Assembly: GCF_036244895.1 (NCBI RefSeq)
Contig: NZ_BQKE01000004.1
Coordinates: 124,001 to 188,000 of the forward strand
Direction of reading: 5' to 3'
Source: Persicobacter diffluens
Lineage (GTDB): Bacteria; Bacteroidota; Bacteroidia; Cytophagales; Cyclobacteriaceae
Length of the DNA stretch: 64,000 bases
Each line of letters starts with the position of its first letter. Position 1 is the stretch's first letter. Positions 56,029-64,000 of the stretch are shown here, in pieces. The notes beneath the pieces are model-generated. The model was not told the origin of the DNA, searched no databases, and worked only from the letters and a program-made list of their open reading frames with translations. The translations under genes were made by a program, and so were the position numbers.

Positions 56029-59000
56029 ATGAAAAACAACCCGACAAAATTAACGCTATTCCTGCTCCTGTTTTTTGCCTTTACGGCCAGGTTTGCCTTT
56101 GCGCAATCTATCACTATTTCAGGAACAGTCACCGATGAGGCCGCTATGGCTTTGCCCGGTGTATCCATATTAATTGCAGGAACCTCCTCCGGAACCATTA
56201 CCGGACCAGACGGAAACTACACTATTGAGGTGCCCGGAACAGACCATACTTTAACTTTCAGTTATGTAGGGTACAAAGCGCAGTCTGTATTGGTGGGAAA
56301 TCAAACTATCATCGATGTGGCGCTGAAGACTAACGATGTCCTGCTGGAACAGATCGTCGTGACCGGTTACGGCGCCCAAAAAAAATCTCACCTTACCGGC
56401 GCCATTGCCAAGCTGGAAAATACCAATCTGGAAGAGATTCCGGTGAATCGCGTGGACCAGGCCCTTTATGGTAAACTGGCCGGTTTACAAATTCAAACTA
56501 CCGATGGGGATGCCGGTGCTACCCCGTATATTCAGATTCGTGGTCAGGCGACCATTAATGCGGGCAACGGTCCCCTGATTGTAGTGGATGGCTTCCCTAT
56601 TCCGGATGATCTTTCTGCCGTGGATATGAACGATGTGGAATCCATTGAAGTATTGAAAGATGCCGCCTCGGCAGCGATTTATGGTTCCCGTGGGGCTAAC
56701 GGGGTCATTCTGATTACTACGAAAAGCGGCTCAAAAGGGAAAATGAAAGTGACCTTTACGGCCAGCACCAATGTTAAAAGCCCTGCGCTTTCTTATGATT
56801 TGGATAATCCGAATTCCTGGGCGGATTATGCTTTATCCAAAGCCAATTTATCCGAGGATGATCGGGAGAAAATTCTGCTTGCTCAGGATATTGGCTATAA
56901 TTATGATGCCATGGATGTAATGACCAGGGCCGGTTTTTCACAAAACTACCAGGTAAACCTGAGTGGTGGCAGTGAGAAAACTAATTATTATATCTCCTCA
57001 CAGATCCTGGATGATCAGGGGGTGGTAGACGGCAATGATTTTACGAAATATTCTTTAAGAGTAAAGGTGGATACGAAACTGAATGATAAATTTAAGGTGG
57101 GCGTGAACATGAACGCTTCCTATCAGGACCGTGACCGTATTGAAGTGCGCATGCACGATGTGGCCAGAAGTGCTTCCTGGTTGCCCATTTATCATAATGA
57201 AAAAACTTCGGCCATGACCGGTATGCCGGTGGGTTCTCTGGCAATGGAGAATGATTTCAGTACCTCCGCCAATGATTTTTATGCCGCTCAGGGTTATCCG
57301 CATTTGCGGAATACCAGTAATGTGAGTGGTTATGCGAAATTGCATGGTCGTGATCTGAATGAGGTGACCATCCGTGGTTTTGCCAATGCTTACCTTTCCT
57401 ATCAGATCACGGATGATCTGAATTTTAAAACTTCTGCCGGAGCTTATTACAATAATTTTGAGCGTAACTTCTTCCAGACTTCCTGGGGACACCGCAATGG
57501 AACTCCTGAGGCCACTTATGTGGGGCAGAATACCTATAATTTGTTGAATGAGAATATCCTTTCTTATAACAAAAACATCGGTGATCATGAGATTTCTGCC
57601 ATTGCCGGCTTCACTGCGCAGATCAACCGCAAGACCAGTATCGGCATGGAGGCCAACGGCTTCCTGAATGATAAAGTGCGGGTGTTCTCGGCGGCTTCTA
57701 ATGTTTGGCTGGCAGCAGATGATACTTATGAGACGGGGGATAATCTGGTTTCTGCTTTAGCAAGGGTGAACTATGCTTATAAAAGTAAATACTTATTATC
57801 GGTAAGTTCCCGATGGGATGGCAGCAGCCGTTTCGGTAGTAATAACCGCTGGGGATATTTTCCGGCAGTGAGTGTGGGTTGGAGAATGATGGAAGAGCCA
57901 TTTATGCAACCGATCCGGGATGTAGTGAGTGAATTAAAGCTGAGCTCTTCCTATGGTGCGACAGGAAATAATGCCATCGGGGATTACCTGCACACCGGTA
58001 ATATGTCGACTCAGAATTACGTTACCGGGGGCGATAATATTGTCCCGGGCTATACGCTGGAGAATAAGGGAAATGCTGATCTGGGATGGGAGCGAACCTT
58101 TGAGTACAATGCTTCGGTGGATTTGGGCTTGTTTGAGAACAGAATTTATCTGGGGGCACAGTATTATAATTCGGTGACGGATCAGTTGCTGTTGGAAATG
58201 GACATTCCGGCTATGTCCGGTTTTGAGCGTCTGTGGGTGAACCATGGTAAAGTGCGGAACAGCGGGGTGGAGCTGGAGCTGACCACTCGTAATATTGAAA
58301 AAGATCACTTCAGCTGGTCCACCACCATGACGTTCTCCAAAACCAAAAATGAGGTCTTGAATTTCGGGGAGCATGAGTCTTTCCAGTCTACAGTGGAATC
58401 CAAACGTCCTTCACATTTCCTGACGCAGGTAGGTTCTCCGATTTCTCAGTTTTATGGGTACCGGGTGAAGCGCGAATTATCAGATGAGGAATTCGGACTT
58501 TATTGGCCCATAGGCGTTCAGGCGAATAATGTTTATGTTCAGGATTTGAACGGAGACGGCGTGATTGATGAAAATGATATGGAAGTTTTGGGTAAGGCCA
58601 ATCCGGATTTTGTCTGGGGATTCACCAATAATATCCGATACAAGCGTTTTGATCTGACTTTCACCTTTCAGGGTTCTCACGGGGCTTCTGTTTTTAATAT
58701 TGATGACCATTATCTGCAAACACACTGGGCGGGTACCAACAGCAATATTGGTCTGGAGGATCCCGATGGTCTGACACAAAGAAAAACGGAGACGGACTGG
58801 CATGTTCAGGATGCCTCTTATGTGGCCTTGCGTGACCTGACCCTGGGCTATACCATCCCTGTAAAAGGAGAACGCATCCGTATTTTCCGCGTATTCTTCG
58901 CCAGCAGTAATCTGTTGTATCTGACCTCCGGCGAATATACGGGTCTGAATCCTGAGGGAATCAACGCCAATACGGAGTCTGCCTATACTTACGGTTATCA

Positions 59001-59058
59001 AAGAGGGCCAATGCCATTGGCGAAAAGCTTTTCTTTAGGCCTGAAACTGGAATTTTAA
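56029..59058 (+). CDS. susC: SusC-type TonB-dependent transporter (alginate locus, pair 3)
   Basis: 1009 residues: signal peptide (to FAFAQS, ~26), carboxypeptidase-D-like domain (ISGTVTDEAAMALPGVSILIAGTSSGTITGPDGNYTI), plug (VVTGYGAQKKSHLTGAIAKL...VESIEVLKDAASAAIYGSRGANGVILITTKSG) and a barrel ending FSLGLKLEF. It is a paralogue of the SusC at 44566. A second SusCD in one alginate locus may take different chain lengths or M/G blocks (inference). The FadR-type site upstream ties it to the same regulon. Confidence 0.94.
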   Translation: MKNNPTKLTLFLLLFFAFTARFAFAQSITISGTVTDEAAMALPGVSILIAGTSSGTITGPDGNYTIEVPGTDHTLTFSYVGYKAQSVLVGNQTIIDVALKTNDVLLEQIVVTGYGAQKKSHLTGAIAKLENTNLEEIPVNRVDQALYGKLAGLQIQTTDGDAGATPYIQIRGQATINAGNGPLIVVDGFPIPDDLSAVDMNDVESIEVLKDAASAAIYGSRGANGVILITTKSGSKGKMKVTFTASTNVKSPALSYDLDNPNSWADYALSKANLSEDDREKILLAQDIGYNYDAMDVMTRAGFSQNYQVNLSGGSEKTNYYISSQILDDQGVVDGNDFTKYSLRVKVDTKLNDKFKVGVNMNASYQDRDRIEVRMHDVARSASWLPIYHNEKTSAMTGMPVGSLAMENDFSTSANDFYAAQGYPHLRNTSNVSGYAKLHGRDLNEVTIRGFANAYLSYQITDDLNFKTSAGAYYNNFERNFFQTSWGHRNGTPEATYVGQNTYNLLNENILSYNKNIGDHEISAIAGFTAQINRKTSIGMEANGFLNDKVRVFSAASNVWLAADDTYETGDNLVSALARVNYAYKSKYLLSVSSRWDGSSRFGSNNRWGYFPAVSVGWRMMEEPFMQPIRDVVSELKLSSSYGATGNNAIGDYLHTGNMSTQNYVTGGDNIVPGYTLENKGNADLGWERTFEYNASVDLGLFENRIYLGAQYYNSVTDQLLLEMDIPAMSGFERLWVNHGKVRNSGVELELTTRNIEKDHFSWSTTMTFSKTKNEVLNFGEHESFQSTVESKRPSHFLTQVGSPISQFYGYRVKRELSDEEFGLYWPIGVQANNVYVQDLNGDGVIDENDMEVLGKANPDFVWGFTNNIRYKRFDLTFTFQGSHGASVFNIDDHYLQTHWAGTNSNIGLEDPDGLTQRKTETDWHVQDASYVALRDLTLGYTIPVKGERIRIFRVFFASSNLLYLTSGEYTGLNPEGINANTESAYTYGYQRGPMPLAKSFSLGLKLEF

Positions 59059-59083
59059 TCTTTGACTTTTTAACCTGAATACC

Positions 59084-60439
59084 ATGAAATTAAAATATAT
59101 ATTTTTCAGCTTCCTGCTGATGGGAGGCCTGACGGCTTGTTCAGATTTTCTGGAATTGACCCCTCCGAATTCCATAGGTGAAAATAATTTCTTCGAAAGC
59201 CCGGAGGAAGTAGAATCTGCCGTAATGGGGGTTTACAGTAATTTACAGGACCTGACAGATATCGCCTGGTCCATAGAGGGAATAGTGGATGACAATGCCT
59301 ATCCGGGAAATGAGGGTTTTTATGCCGAAATGAATACCTTTTCTTTTGATCCCTTTACCGGCCTGTTTTACGAATACTGGAGATTATCTTATGCGGCCAT
59401 CAGTAATGCCAATTTGGTGCTGGCCAATATGGATGCCGTAGCGGATGAAACTTTAAAAGAGCAGTTGCAGGCAGAAGTATTATTCCTGAGGGCCTATATT
59501 TATCATCAGTTGGTACAGCTGTACGGAAGCGCTCCGCTGATTCTGACGCCCATCAGCCATGATGATTACGGGGCCATGCGCAATACGCCTGTAGCCGATG
59601 TATATGCCCAAATCATTGCTGATCTGAAACTGGCCGTGAATCAATTGCCAGCCAGTCGCCCTTCAGAAGATGCCGGAAGGGTTACTCAATGGGCCGCCAA
59701 AGGGATTTTGGCCAAGGCTTACCTTTCCGGTGGGAATAAGCTGGATGCCCAAAGCACACTGAAAGATATTATTGATAACGGAGGCTTTGGTTTGATGGAG
59801 CACTATGCTGAAATTTTTAGTGTGGAAATGAACAAGGAAATTCTTTTTGCCGTTCGCTACAGTGCCTCCGACAATGAACACCAGACTTTCTCCTATACCT
59901 TCAGCCCTAAAGGCGAATTCGGAGGGGTAATGGCCACGGAGAATTTACTGAACAGCTATGAGCCGGGTGATATCCGGAAAGACATCAGCTCCGGTGATGA
60001 TGGCGGTCAGCGTATCATTAATAAATACCAGTCGATTGGTATTTCCACAGAGCAATCCGGCGTGGACTGGGTGGCCCTGCGCTATGCTGATATCCTGTTG
60101 CTTTATGCTGAACTGGCCAATGAAAGCAATCCTCTGGATACCGATGCCATCAGTTATCTTAACCTTGTGCGTGGTCGTGCCAGCCTGCCGGAGCTGACTT
60201 TTAGTACGCAGCAGGAACTGGCTGATGCCATCGCTCAGGAAAGACGAGTGGAGCTGGCTTTCGAAAATCATCGCTGGTTCGACCTGAAACGTTATGGTAA
60301 TGCGGTGGAAACCATCGATGCCTATCTGAAAGAGGCCGAATTGCCGAGTAATATCAAGGCTCATCACTTATTATTTCCATTCCCTAACCGCGAGATCAAT
60401 CTGGCCGAAGGGAGCCTGATGCAGAATGATGGCTATTAA
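59084..60439 (+). CDS. susD: SusD-type surface lipoprotein (alginate locus, pair 3)
   Basis: 451 residues. Lipobox GGLTAC (Cys19), then DFLELTPPNSIGENNFFESPEEVESAVMGVYSNLQDL. SusD core features are EVLFLRAYIYHQLVQLYG, VALRYADILLLYAELANE, YLNLVRGRASL, ERRVELAFENHRWFDLKRYG and a LLFPFPNREINLAEG end. It follows susC by 25 bp and is the last gene before a strong terminator. It is the partner of the SusC at 56029. Confidence 0.94.
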   Translation: MKLKYIFFSFLLMGGLTACSDFLELTPPNSIGENNFFESPEEVESAVMGVYSNLQDLTDIAWSIEGIVDDNAYPGNEGFYAEMNTFSFDPFTGLFYEYWRLSYAAISNANLVLANMDAVADETLKEQLQAEVLFLRAYIYHQLVQLYGSAPLILTPISHDDYGAMRNTPVADVYAQIIADLKLAVNQLPASRPSEDAGRVTQWAAKGILAKAYLSGGNKLDAQSTLKDIIDNGGFGLMEHYAEIFSVEMNKEILFAVRYSASDNEHQTFSYTFSPKGEFGGVMATENLLNSYEPGDIRKDISSGDDGGQRIINKYQSIGISTEQSGVDWVALRYADILLLYAELANESNPLDTDAISYLNLVRGRASLPELTFSTQQELADAIAQERRVELAFENHRWFDLKRYGNAVETIDAYLKEAELPSNIKAHHLLFPFPNREINLAEGSLMQNDGY

Positions 60440-60561
60440 AGTATCTTGACTGCACATTTAAGATCGGTATCTGCAGCATTCATATGCAAGCGCTTTCTAT
60501 GAGGAACCGATCCTGAAATGCGGGAATATTTATACGTAATAAACCTAATCTATAATAGTTC

Positions 60562-60588
60562 GCCCCTCCGGAAGGAGGGGCTTTTTTT
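60562..60588 (+). terminator. Terminator ending the alginate locus
   Basis: GCCCCTCC / GGAGGGGC with a GGAA tetraloop, followed by seven T residues. Confidence 0.9.
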
Positions 60589-60682
60589 ATTTATTATAAT
60601 TTTTATCATTGAATGGGCTTGTGTTATGGCGAGCGCTGTGAGCACCATTAAGCACCTAAATGCCGGCGTGCTGGCCGCGGTT

Positions 60683-60744
60683 GCTTCGTGAAATTAGCAC
60701 TAAACGATGAAGTTTTGACGGTGAGGTTTGACAAGTAGGAGGAG
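60683..60744. repeat. Cassette-like direct repeat 1
   Basis: It begins GCTTCGTGAAATTAGCACTAAAC and continues ATGAAGTT, TGAGG, TGACAA. It recurs at 61256-61319. It lies just beyond the 3' end of the minus-strand gene at 60775-61170. Confidence 0.6.
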
Positions 60745-60774
60745 ATGGTAAGCCGGTTTTCTGGTTTTTCTGAT

Positions 60775-61170
60775 TTAATAAGTTTTTTCAATTCCCAAAT
60801 AGTCAATCAATCCAAAAATTAAGTCGTTGAAAATCACGCCTAATATGGTAGTTATTGCAATACTTACCAAAATGATTTTTGAAAAATATAGTAATTTATA
60901 ATTCCCACTATTTTCTGTCGCAATTTGAATAGCAAATGGGATGAATATCATGAATATTGGAATTCTAAATGCAGGACTAAGCCCCCAGGCACTGCCTTCC
61001 ATAATATAACTTAAACAAATCAGCCCGAAGATGGTACCGGCGAATAAAAGACCAAATATTAATTCTTTTATTGTAATTTGACTCCTTTTTAGCTGTTTGA
61101 ATGTTTTTGCAATTGATATTATTCCAAGTATTAATGCTAACAGTAAAATAGGTATGATAATTATTCCCAT
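60775..61170 (-). CDS. Small integral membrane protein, unknown function
   Basis: 131 residues with four hydrophobic segments (IIIIPILLLALILGIISIA, LIFGLLFAGTIFGLICLSYI, IPIFMIFIPFAIQIA, IILVSIAITTILGVIFNDLIFG). No family recognised. It is more AT-rich than the alginate genes. It lies between two copies of a direct repeat, as in a mobile gene cassette. It has no operon partners. Confidence 0.55.
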   Translation of the reverse strand: MGIIIIPILLLALILGIISIAKTFKQLKRSQITIKELIFGLLFAGTIFGLICLSYIMEGSAWGLSPAFRIPIFMIFIPFAIQIATENSGNYKLLYFSKIILVSIAITTILGVIFNDLIFGLIDYLGIEKTY

Positions 61171-61533
61171 ATTTTTAATTTAACTTTTTAATCCGCTCTG
61201 GTCCTTTGTGTTACATCGAACCCAAGCTCTGAATTCCATGGATTTTGTCCTTGTCGCTTCGCAAATTTAGCACTAAACTATGAAGTTCAGATGTTGAGGA
61301 CTGACAAAAAGTGGAGGGAGAATAAGGGCCAGTTCGAAAAGCTGCCAGTTTGCTCATAAGTATGACGAAGGATGATTCCAAATATTCTATCACTGGCCTC
61401 TGGGCTATAGTTTCTTGAAACGCTCTGTATGTCAAGAGCCTATGAATGGAGAGGTTTACCAAGGGGTCTGTGAGAAGTCAGGCGTGGAATTTCCCTGGCT
61501 CACTCGACTGTAGCACTTTTTTTTATTCCACTA
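61171..61533. other. Gap between two small membrane-protein genes
   Basis: It contains direct repeat 2 (61256-61319). The remainder, about 200 bp, shows no gene and no clear hairpin. Confidence 0.4.
61256..61319. repeat. Cassette-like direct repeat 2
   Basis: It begins GCTTCGCAAATTTAGCACTAAAC and continues ATGAAGTTC, TTGAGG, TGACAA, AGTGGAGG, matching repeat 1 at most positions over ~60 bp. Confidence 0.6.
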
Positions 61534-61845
61534 TTATATTTTGATATAGTATCTATATAATGGATTTCCATATAGATAAATCATGAAGATCCATATTGTT
61601 GGAATTATAAGTAGTAAAATAATATTTACAATTCTAAATTTCAGTTGTTTTTCAAACTTAAACATAACCATAATTGAAGCAATGGCGATTACAAATAATG
61701 AAATCAGAGAAAAAAGAAGAATAACTGCATCAGTTTCTGCATCATTATTTCCTTCATTAGTTTGTAGTAAAAAATAGTAAAGGGTAATTATTTGCAAACC
61801 CCAAATTAAAGAGGGGTAAATAAACCTAATTAGTTTATTTTTCAT
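61534..61845 (-). CDS. Small integral membrane protein, unknown function
   Basis: 103 residues with three hydrophobic segments (FIYPSLIWGLQIITLYYFLL, AVILLFSLISLFVIAIASIMVMF, IVNIILLLIIPTIWIFMIYLYG). AT-rich; unlike its neighbour in sequence but alike in size, strand and topology. Its 5' side adjoins a long inverted repeat (61904-62059). Not recognised. Confidence 0.5.
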   Translation of the reverse strand: MKNKLIRFIYPSLIWGLQIITLYYFLLQTNEGNNDAETDAVILLFSLISLFVIAIASIMVMFKFEKQLKFRIVNIILLLIIPTIWIFMIYLYGNPLYRYYIKI

Positions 61846-61903
61846 GATATGTATTTGTTTAATAAGTTTTAGTTTAATTATTTAGGATGTGCTACAACGG
61901 CTC

Positions 61904-62059
61904 GTATAAGAGTAGTAGCGGACTTCAAGGCGGTTTCTTGTCAATTTACTAAGTAGCCAAAGCTGCACACTATCTAAATAGTCAAATCGGCAGATTTGGC
62001 GGGGCTGATTAGAACCTCTAACGCCCAAAAACCCACGAAAACCGCTATTACTTTTATAC
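61904..62059. repeat. attC-like long imperfect inverted repeat
   Basis: The arms GTATAAGAGTAGTAGCGG (61904-61921) and CCGCTATTACTTTTATAC (62042-62059) pair with two mismatches. A small inner hairpin (CAAATCGGCAGATTTG) lies at 61984-61999. GCCCAAC (RYYYAAC-type) follows at 62079-62085. The layout recalls integron attC sites, but a matching GTTRRRY partner is not evident. Confidence 0.4.
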
Positions 62060-62209
62060 ATTGCGTCTGCCCAACATGGGCACCATTATTCTATTCGAAT
62101 ATAGAATAATATTCTAGAGGCTGCAAGTCCCTTATGCGCGGGAGTAAAGCCCCGAAGCATTAGTATGCGCAAGGCTTCGGCCTGAGCCTAGCTGCAGGGT
62201 GTTTTATTG

Positions 62210-62589
62210 TCAGGTCAGCACATACACTTGAAAGGAATGACCCTCAGATTCCAAGCATTCATGCATATCAACCGCCTTTAAAAGTTGCTTCTTTAACCCC
62301 AAACCTTGTCGGCGATCGTTCTCTTCCAAAAGAGATTCAATTCTTGCGATGATTTTATCTGTCAGCTTCGAATTAGTTCGATTAGAGGAGCATACTTTGG
62401 ATGTTTTGCTAAACTCGCTCTCAGGGCACTTTGAAGATCGTTGTGTTGAGGCCGTAACTCTTCAAATTCCTTAAGATATTTTCTTACGGTCCTTCTACCA
62501 ACCTTCAATTCCTTTACAATAGTGCGCTGGTTTTGATGATCCCTGTATTTCCTTAGCAGAATTTCTTGATTTGTGTTCATAGATACCAT
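62210..62589 (-). pseudogene. IS21-type IstA transposase N-terminal remnant
   Basis: The first frame (from 62589) gives MNTNQEILLRKYRDHQNQRTIVKELKVGRRTVRKYLKEFEEL...PLIELIRS, an IstA-like HTH start. After a frameshift the next frame continues SKLTDKIIARIESLLEENDRRQGLGLKKQLLKAVDMHECLESEGHSF and stops. The integrase core is absent. It is a truncated, frameshifted relic. Confidence 0.65.
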
Positions 62590-62662
62590 TTTGTAATCTA
62601 TTTCAATTTCGAATTAGATTGATGAAGTGGTACCCTTTTCAATTAGAAGGAGGTATTATTTT

Positions 62663-62878
62663 CATTGGAGGTTACACTATGATGCTACGGGCAACCGGGT
62701 ATCTAAACAACATCATGGACAAAGCAGCATCTACATCCGCGGTCGCTGAGCCTGTCGAAGTGAGAAGCTTCCGGTAACCATGGCGGTTTATGATCAGGCA
62801 GGGGTACTGAAAGAAATGCCGATTACGGTAGTCAGCGGATTGAGGATCAATGACCAAATTTTATTCCACTATTTATAA
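62663..62878 (+). pseudogene. RHS/YD-repeat protein fragment
   Basis: The fragment reads HYDATGNRVSKQHHGQSSIYIR, a YD-repeat, and after a short disrupted stretch MAVYDQAGVLKEMPI...LRINDQILFHYL and a stop. A REP-like sequence (62741-62760) sits at the break. No flanking RHS gene remains. Confidence 0.65.
62741..62760. repeat. REP-like sequence GGTCGCTGAGCCTGTCGAAG
   Basis: It resembles the common extragenic repeat CTTCGACAGGCTCAGCGACC in reverse. It interrupts the RHS fragment. Confidence 0.5.
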
Positions 62879-63030
62879 ACTAGGGGTTAAAACCTGCAGC
62901 TATCACCAAATGTACCCTCGGCACAGCTGTCCTGAAAGGACTTATTGTAGTAGACATGGAATTTATTCCATGGTTGATGAGGGGGATCAATTGGGAGAAT
63001 GGTTGTGTGGTATCCTTTGAAATGATGAGT

Positions 63031-63260
63031 GGGTCGTAGACCAGAGCCTACGGCCAGAATAAGGTGAAAAAATAATCTGTGGAAATCTGTGTCATCTGTG
63101 GACAATAAAGAATAATCGATATCCGATTTAAGATGTTCGATTTTCGATGGGCGAGGGGTATCCGTGGAGAATAAACAAGCCGTGAGACATAATGACTGAT
63201 GCCTTTACAGGACAAGCTGTATACAAAAAGAAACGGATCGCAGACCATAGCCTACGACCC
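63031..63260. repeat. Pair of inverted REP-like palindromes
   Basis: GGGTCGTAG...CCTACGGCC (63031-63055) and, in opposite orientation, GGATCGCAG...CCTACGACCC (63235-63260). The 180 bp between them contain the phrase AATCTGTGTCATCTGTGGA, which looks like intergenic filler. No gene is seen from 62879 to 63275. Confidence 0.5.
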
Positions 63261-63275
63261 GTAAATAGTATATTA

Positions 63276-64000
63276 TTAGTGCGCCACTTCCTTTTGGCTC
63301 AGGCGGTAAGCCTTGAACTGCGCTTTGCTTTGTTCCATATCTGGTACGGTAGCGAGATAGTTGTCCAATAATGATTTGACTTCTTCTGCCTTGGCGGTCT
63401 CAATGCTTTTCAGGTCTTTGTGCTCACCAGGGTCGTTCTCAATATTATACAAAAAGAATTCCCCAGCCTTGTTCATTGTGCCTTTGTAGTTGCCCGACAA
63501 TACCGCTTTTTGATAGTCATTTTCCGACCAAAAAACGGGTGTCTCCCTTTTCACAGCTTTTCCTGAAAAAGCAGTTTTGAGGTCATGACCGTCGTAATTT
63601 GCCTCAGGCAAATCTATGCCACAAATTGATGCGACCGTTGGCAACCAATCCACGCCCACGAAGGTCGTTTCTGTATCTACTTTCCCTTTAGGGGCATTTT
63701 TTGGCCACTTAACAATCAACGGCACGCGGATTCCACCATCATGCACACTTAATTTTCGGTCACGGTAATCGCCCGAAGAACCTACATTGTTCAACAGCGT
63801 CGGCATTTTTTTATAACGCTCCACCACGCTTTCTTCTTCCACCTGAAAGGTCAGAGGCCCAGGACCATTATCACTTGAGAATACGATCATGGTATTTTCT
63901 TCCAAGCCATTTTCTTTCAGAAAGGTCATCAGTCGGCCAACAGCCTTATCCAATGCAGTCAGATCCGCACAATAGGCCTGCATACTTTTGTTGATGTCGC
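63276..64000 (-). CDS. Sulfatase, C-terminal part (runs off right edge)
   Basis: The frame is open through base 64000, so the N-terminus with the expected CxPSR/CxSxR formylglycine site lies outside. Visible S1-type features are the helix YCADLTALDKAVGRLMTFLKENGLEENT, the metal/substrate motif MIVFSSDNGPGP, HDGGIRVPLIVKWPKNAP, and TFVGVDWLPTVASICGIDLPE. The C-terminal subdomain ends ...YRLSQKEVAH. It is probably a periplasmic or secreted polysaccharide sulfatase, but family number and substrate cannot be set from this part. It is transcribed toward the repeat-rich region and so belongs to a different locus from the alginate genes. Confidence 0.9.
   Translation of the reverse strand, partial: DINKSMQAYCADLTALDKAVGRLMTFLKENGLEENTMIVFSSDNGPGPLTFQVEEESVVERYKKMPTLLNNVGSSGDYRDRKLSVHDGGIRVPLIVKWPKNAPKGKVDTETTFVGVDWLPTVASICGIDLPEANYDGHDLKTAFSGKAVKRETPVFWSENDYQKAVLSGNYKGTMNKAGEFFLYNIENDPGEHKDLKSIETAKAEEVKSLLDNYLATVPDMEQSKAQFKAYRLSQKEVAH

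Overview
The window reads as marine Bacteroidota, most likely a Cytophagales (Flammeovirga/Persicobacter-like) organism. The support is three SusC/SusD pairs, a type IX secretion C-terminal domain, TAnnTTTG-type -7 promoter elements and weak Shine-Dalgarno sites. The lineage is inferred; no rRNA or tRNA gene is present. A parA-parB-iteron-rep module at 5.4-9.6 kb shows that the window lies on a plasmid, megaplasmid or chromid that carries polysaccharide-utilisation loci.

Layout. 1-3334 (-): a modular GH74-like protein that runs off the left edge. 3568-5012 (-): a decayed ISAon1/ISL3-type transposase split by a 103-bp MITE. 5405-9601 (+): ParA, ParB, an array of about 21-bp-phased iterons, and a Rep_3-type initiator. 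10.3-13.4 kb: repeats around a secreted GH43 (-). 13.9-24.8 kb (+): a glycan locus of SusC, SusD, a PKD lipoprotein, GH3 and GH2, possibly for a beta-glucan. 25.4-29.5 kb (+): two membrane sensors. One is a 7TM receptor that ends in an IS1595-type zinc ribbon and HTH; the other is a TM-GAF-PAS protein with no output domain. 29.9-60.4 kb (+): a complete alginate system. 60.6-63.3 kb: a junkyard of two small membrane-protein genes with cassette-like repeats, an IS21 remnant, an RHS remnant and REP-like palindromes. 63276-64000 (-): the C-terminal part of a sulfatase.

The alginate genes form one pathway. PL7 enzymes (one a lipoprotein), a T9SS-exported multidomain protein and two SusCD pairs would cut and import alginate at the surface. 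PL6 and PL17 would finish depolymerisation in the periplasm, and two MFS carriers would move uronates inward. KdgF (cupin), an SDR reductase, two PfkB kinases and KDPG aldolase would give pyruvate and glyceraldehyde-3-phosphate. A FadR-type GntR regulator sits in the locus. A 19-bp site, TTGGTNNACCAANNACCAA, occurs before PL17, PL6, both alginate susC genes and the GAF-PAS gene; at PL6 and the first alginate susC it overlaps the predicted -7 element in the same register.

The intergenic space is filled by three small non-autonomous elements, named here A (160 bp, TIR GAGCGTGTTTAAAAG, TSD TTA/TNA), D (about 215 bp, TIR CCCGRATTATTC, TSD TTAA) and B (103-109 bp, TIR TAGGCTGTCGAA, 9-bp TSD). They are repeatedly nested in one another.
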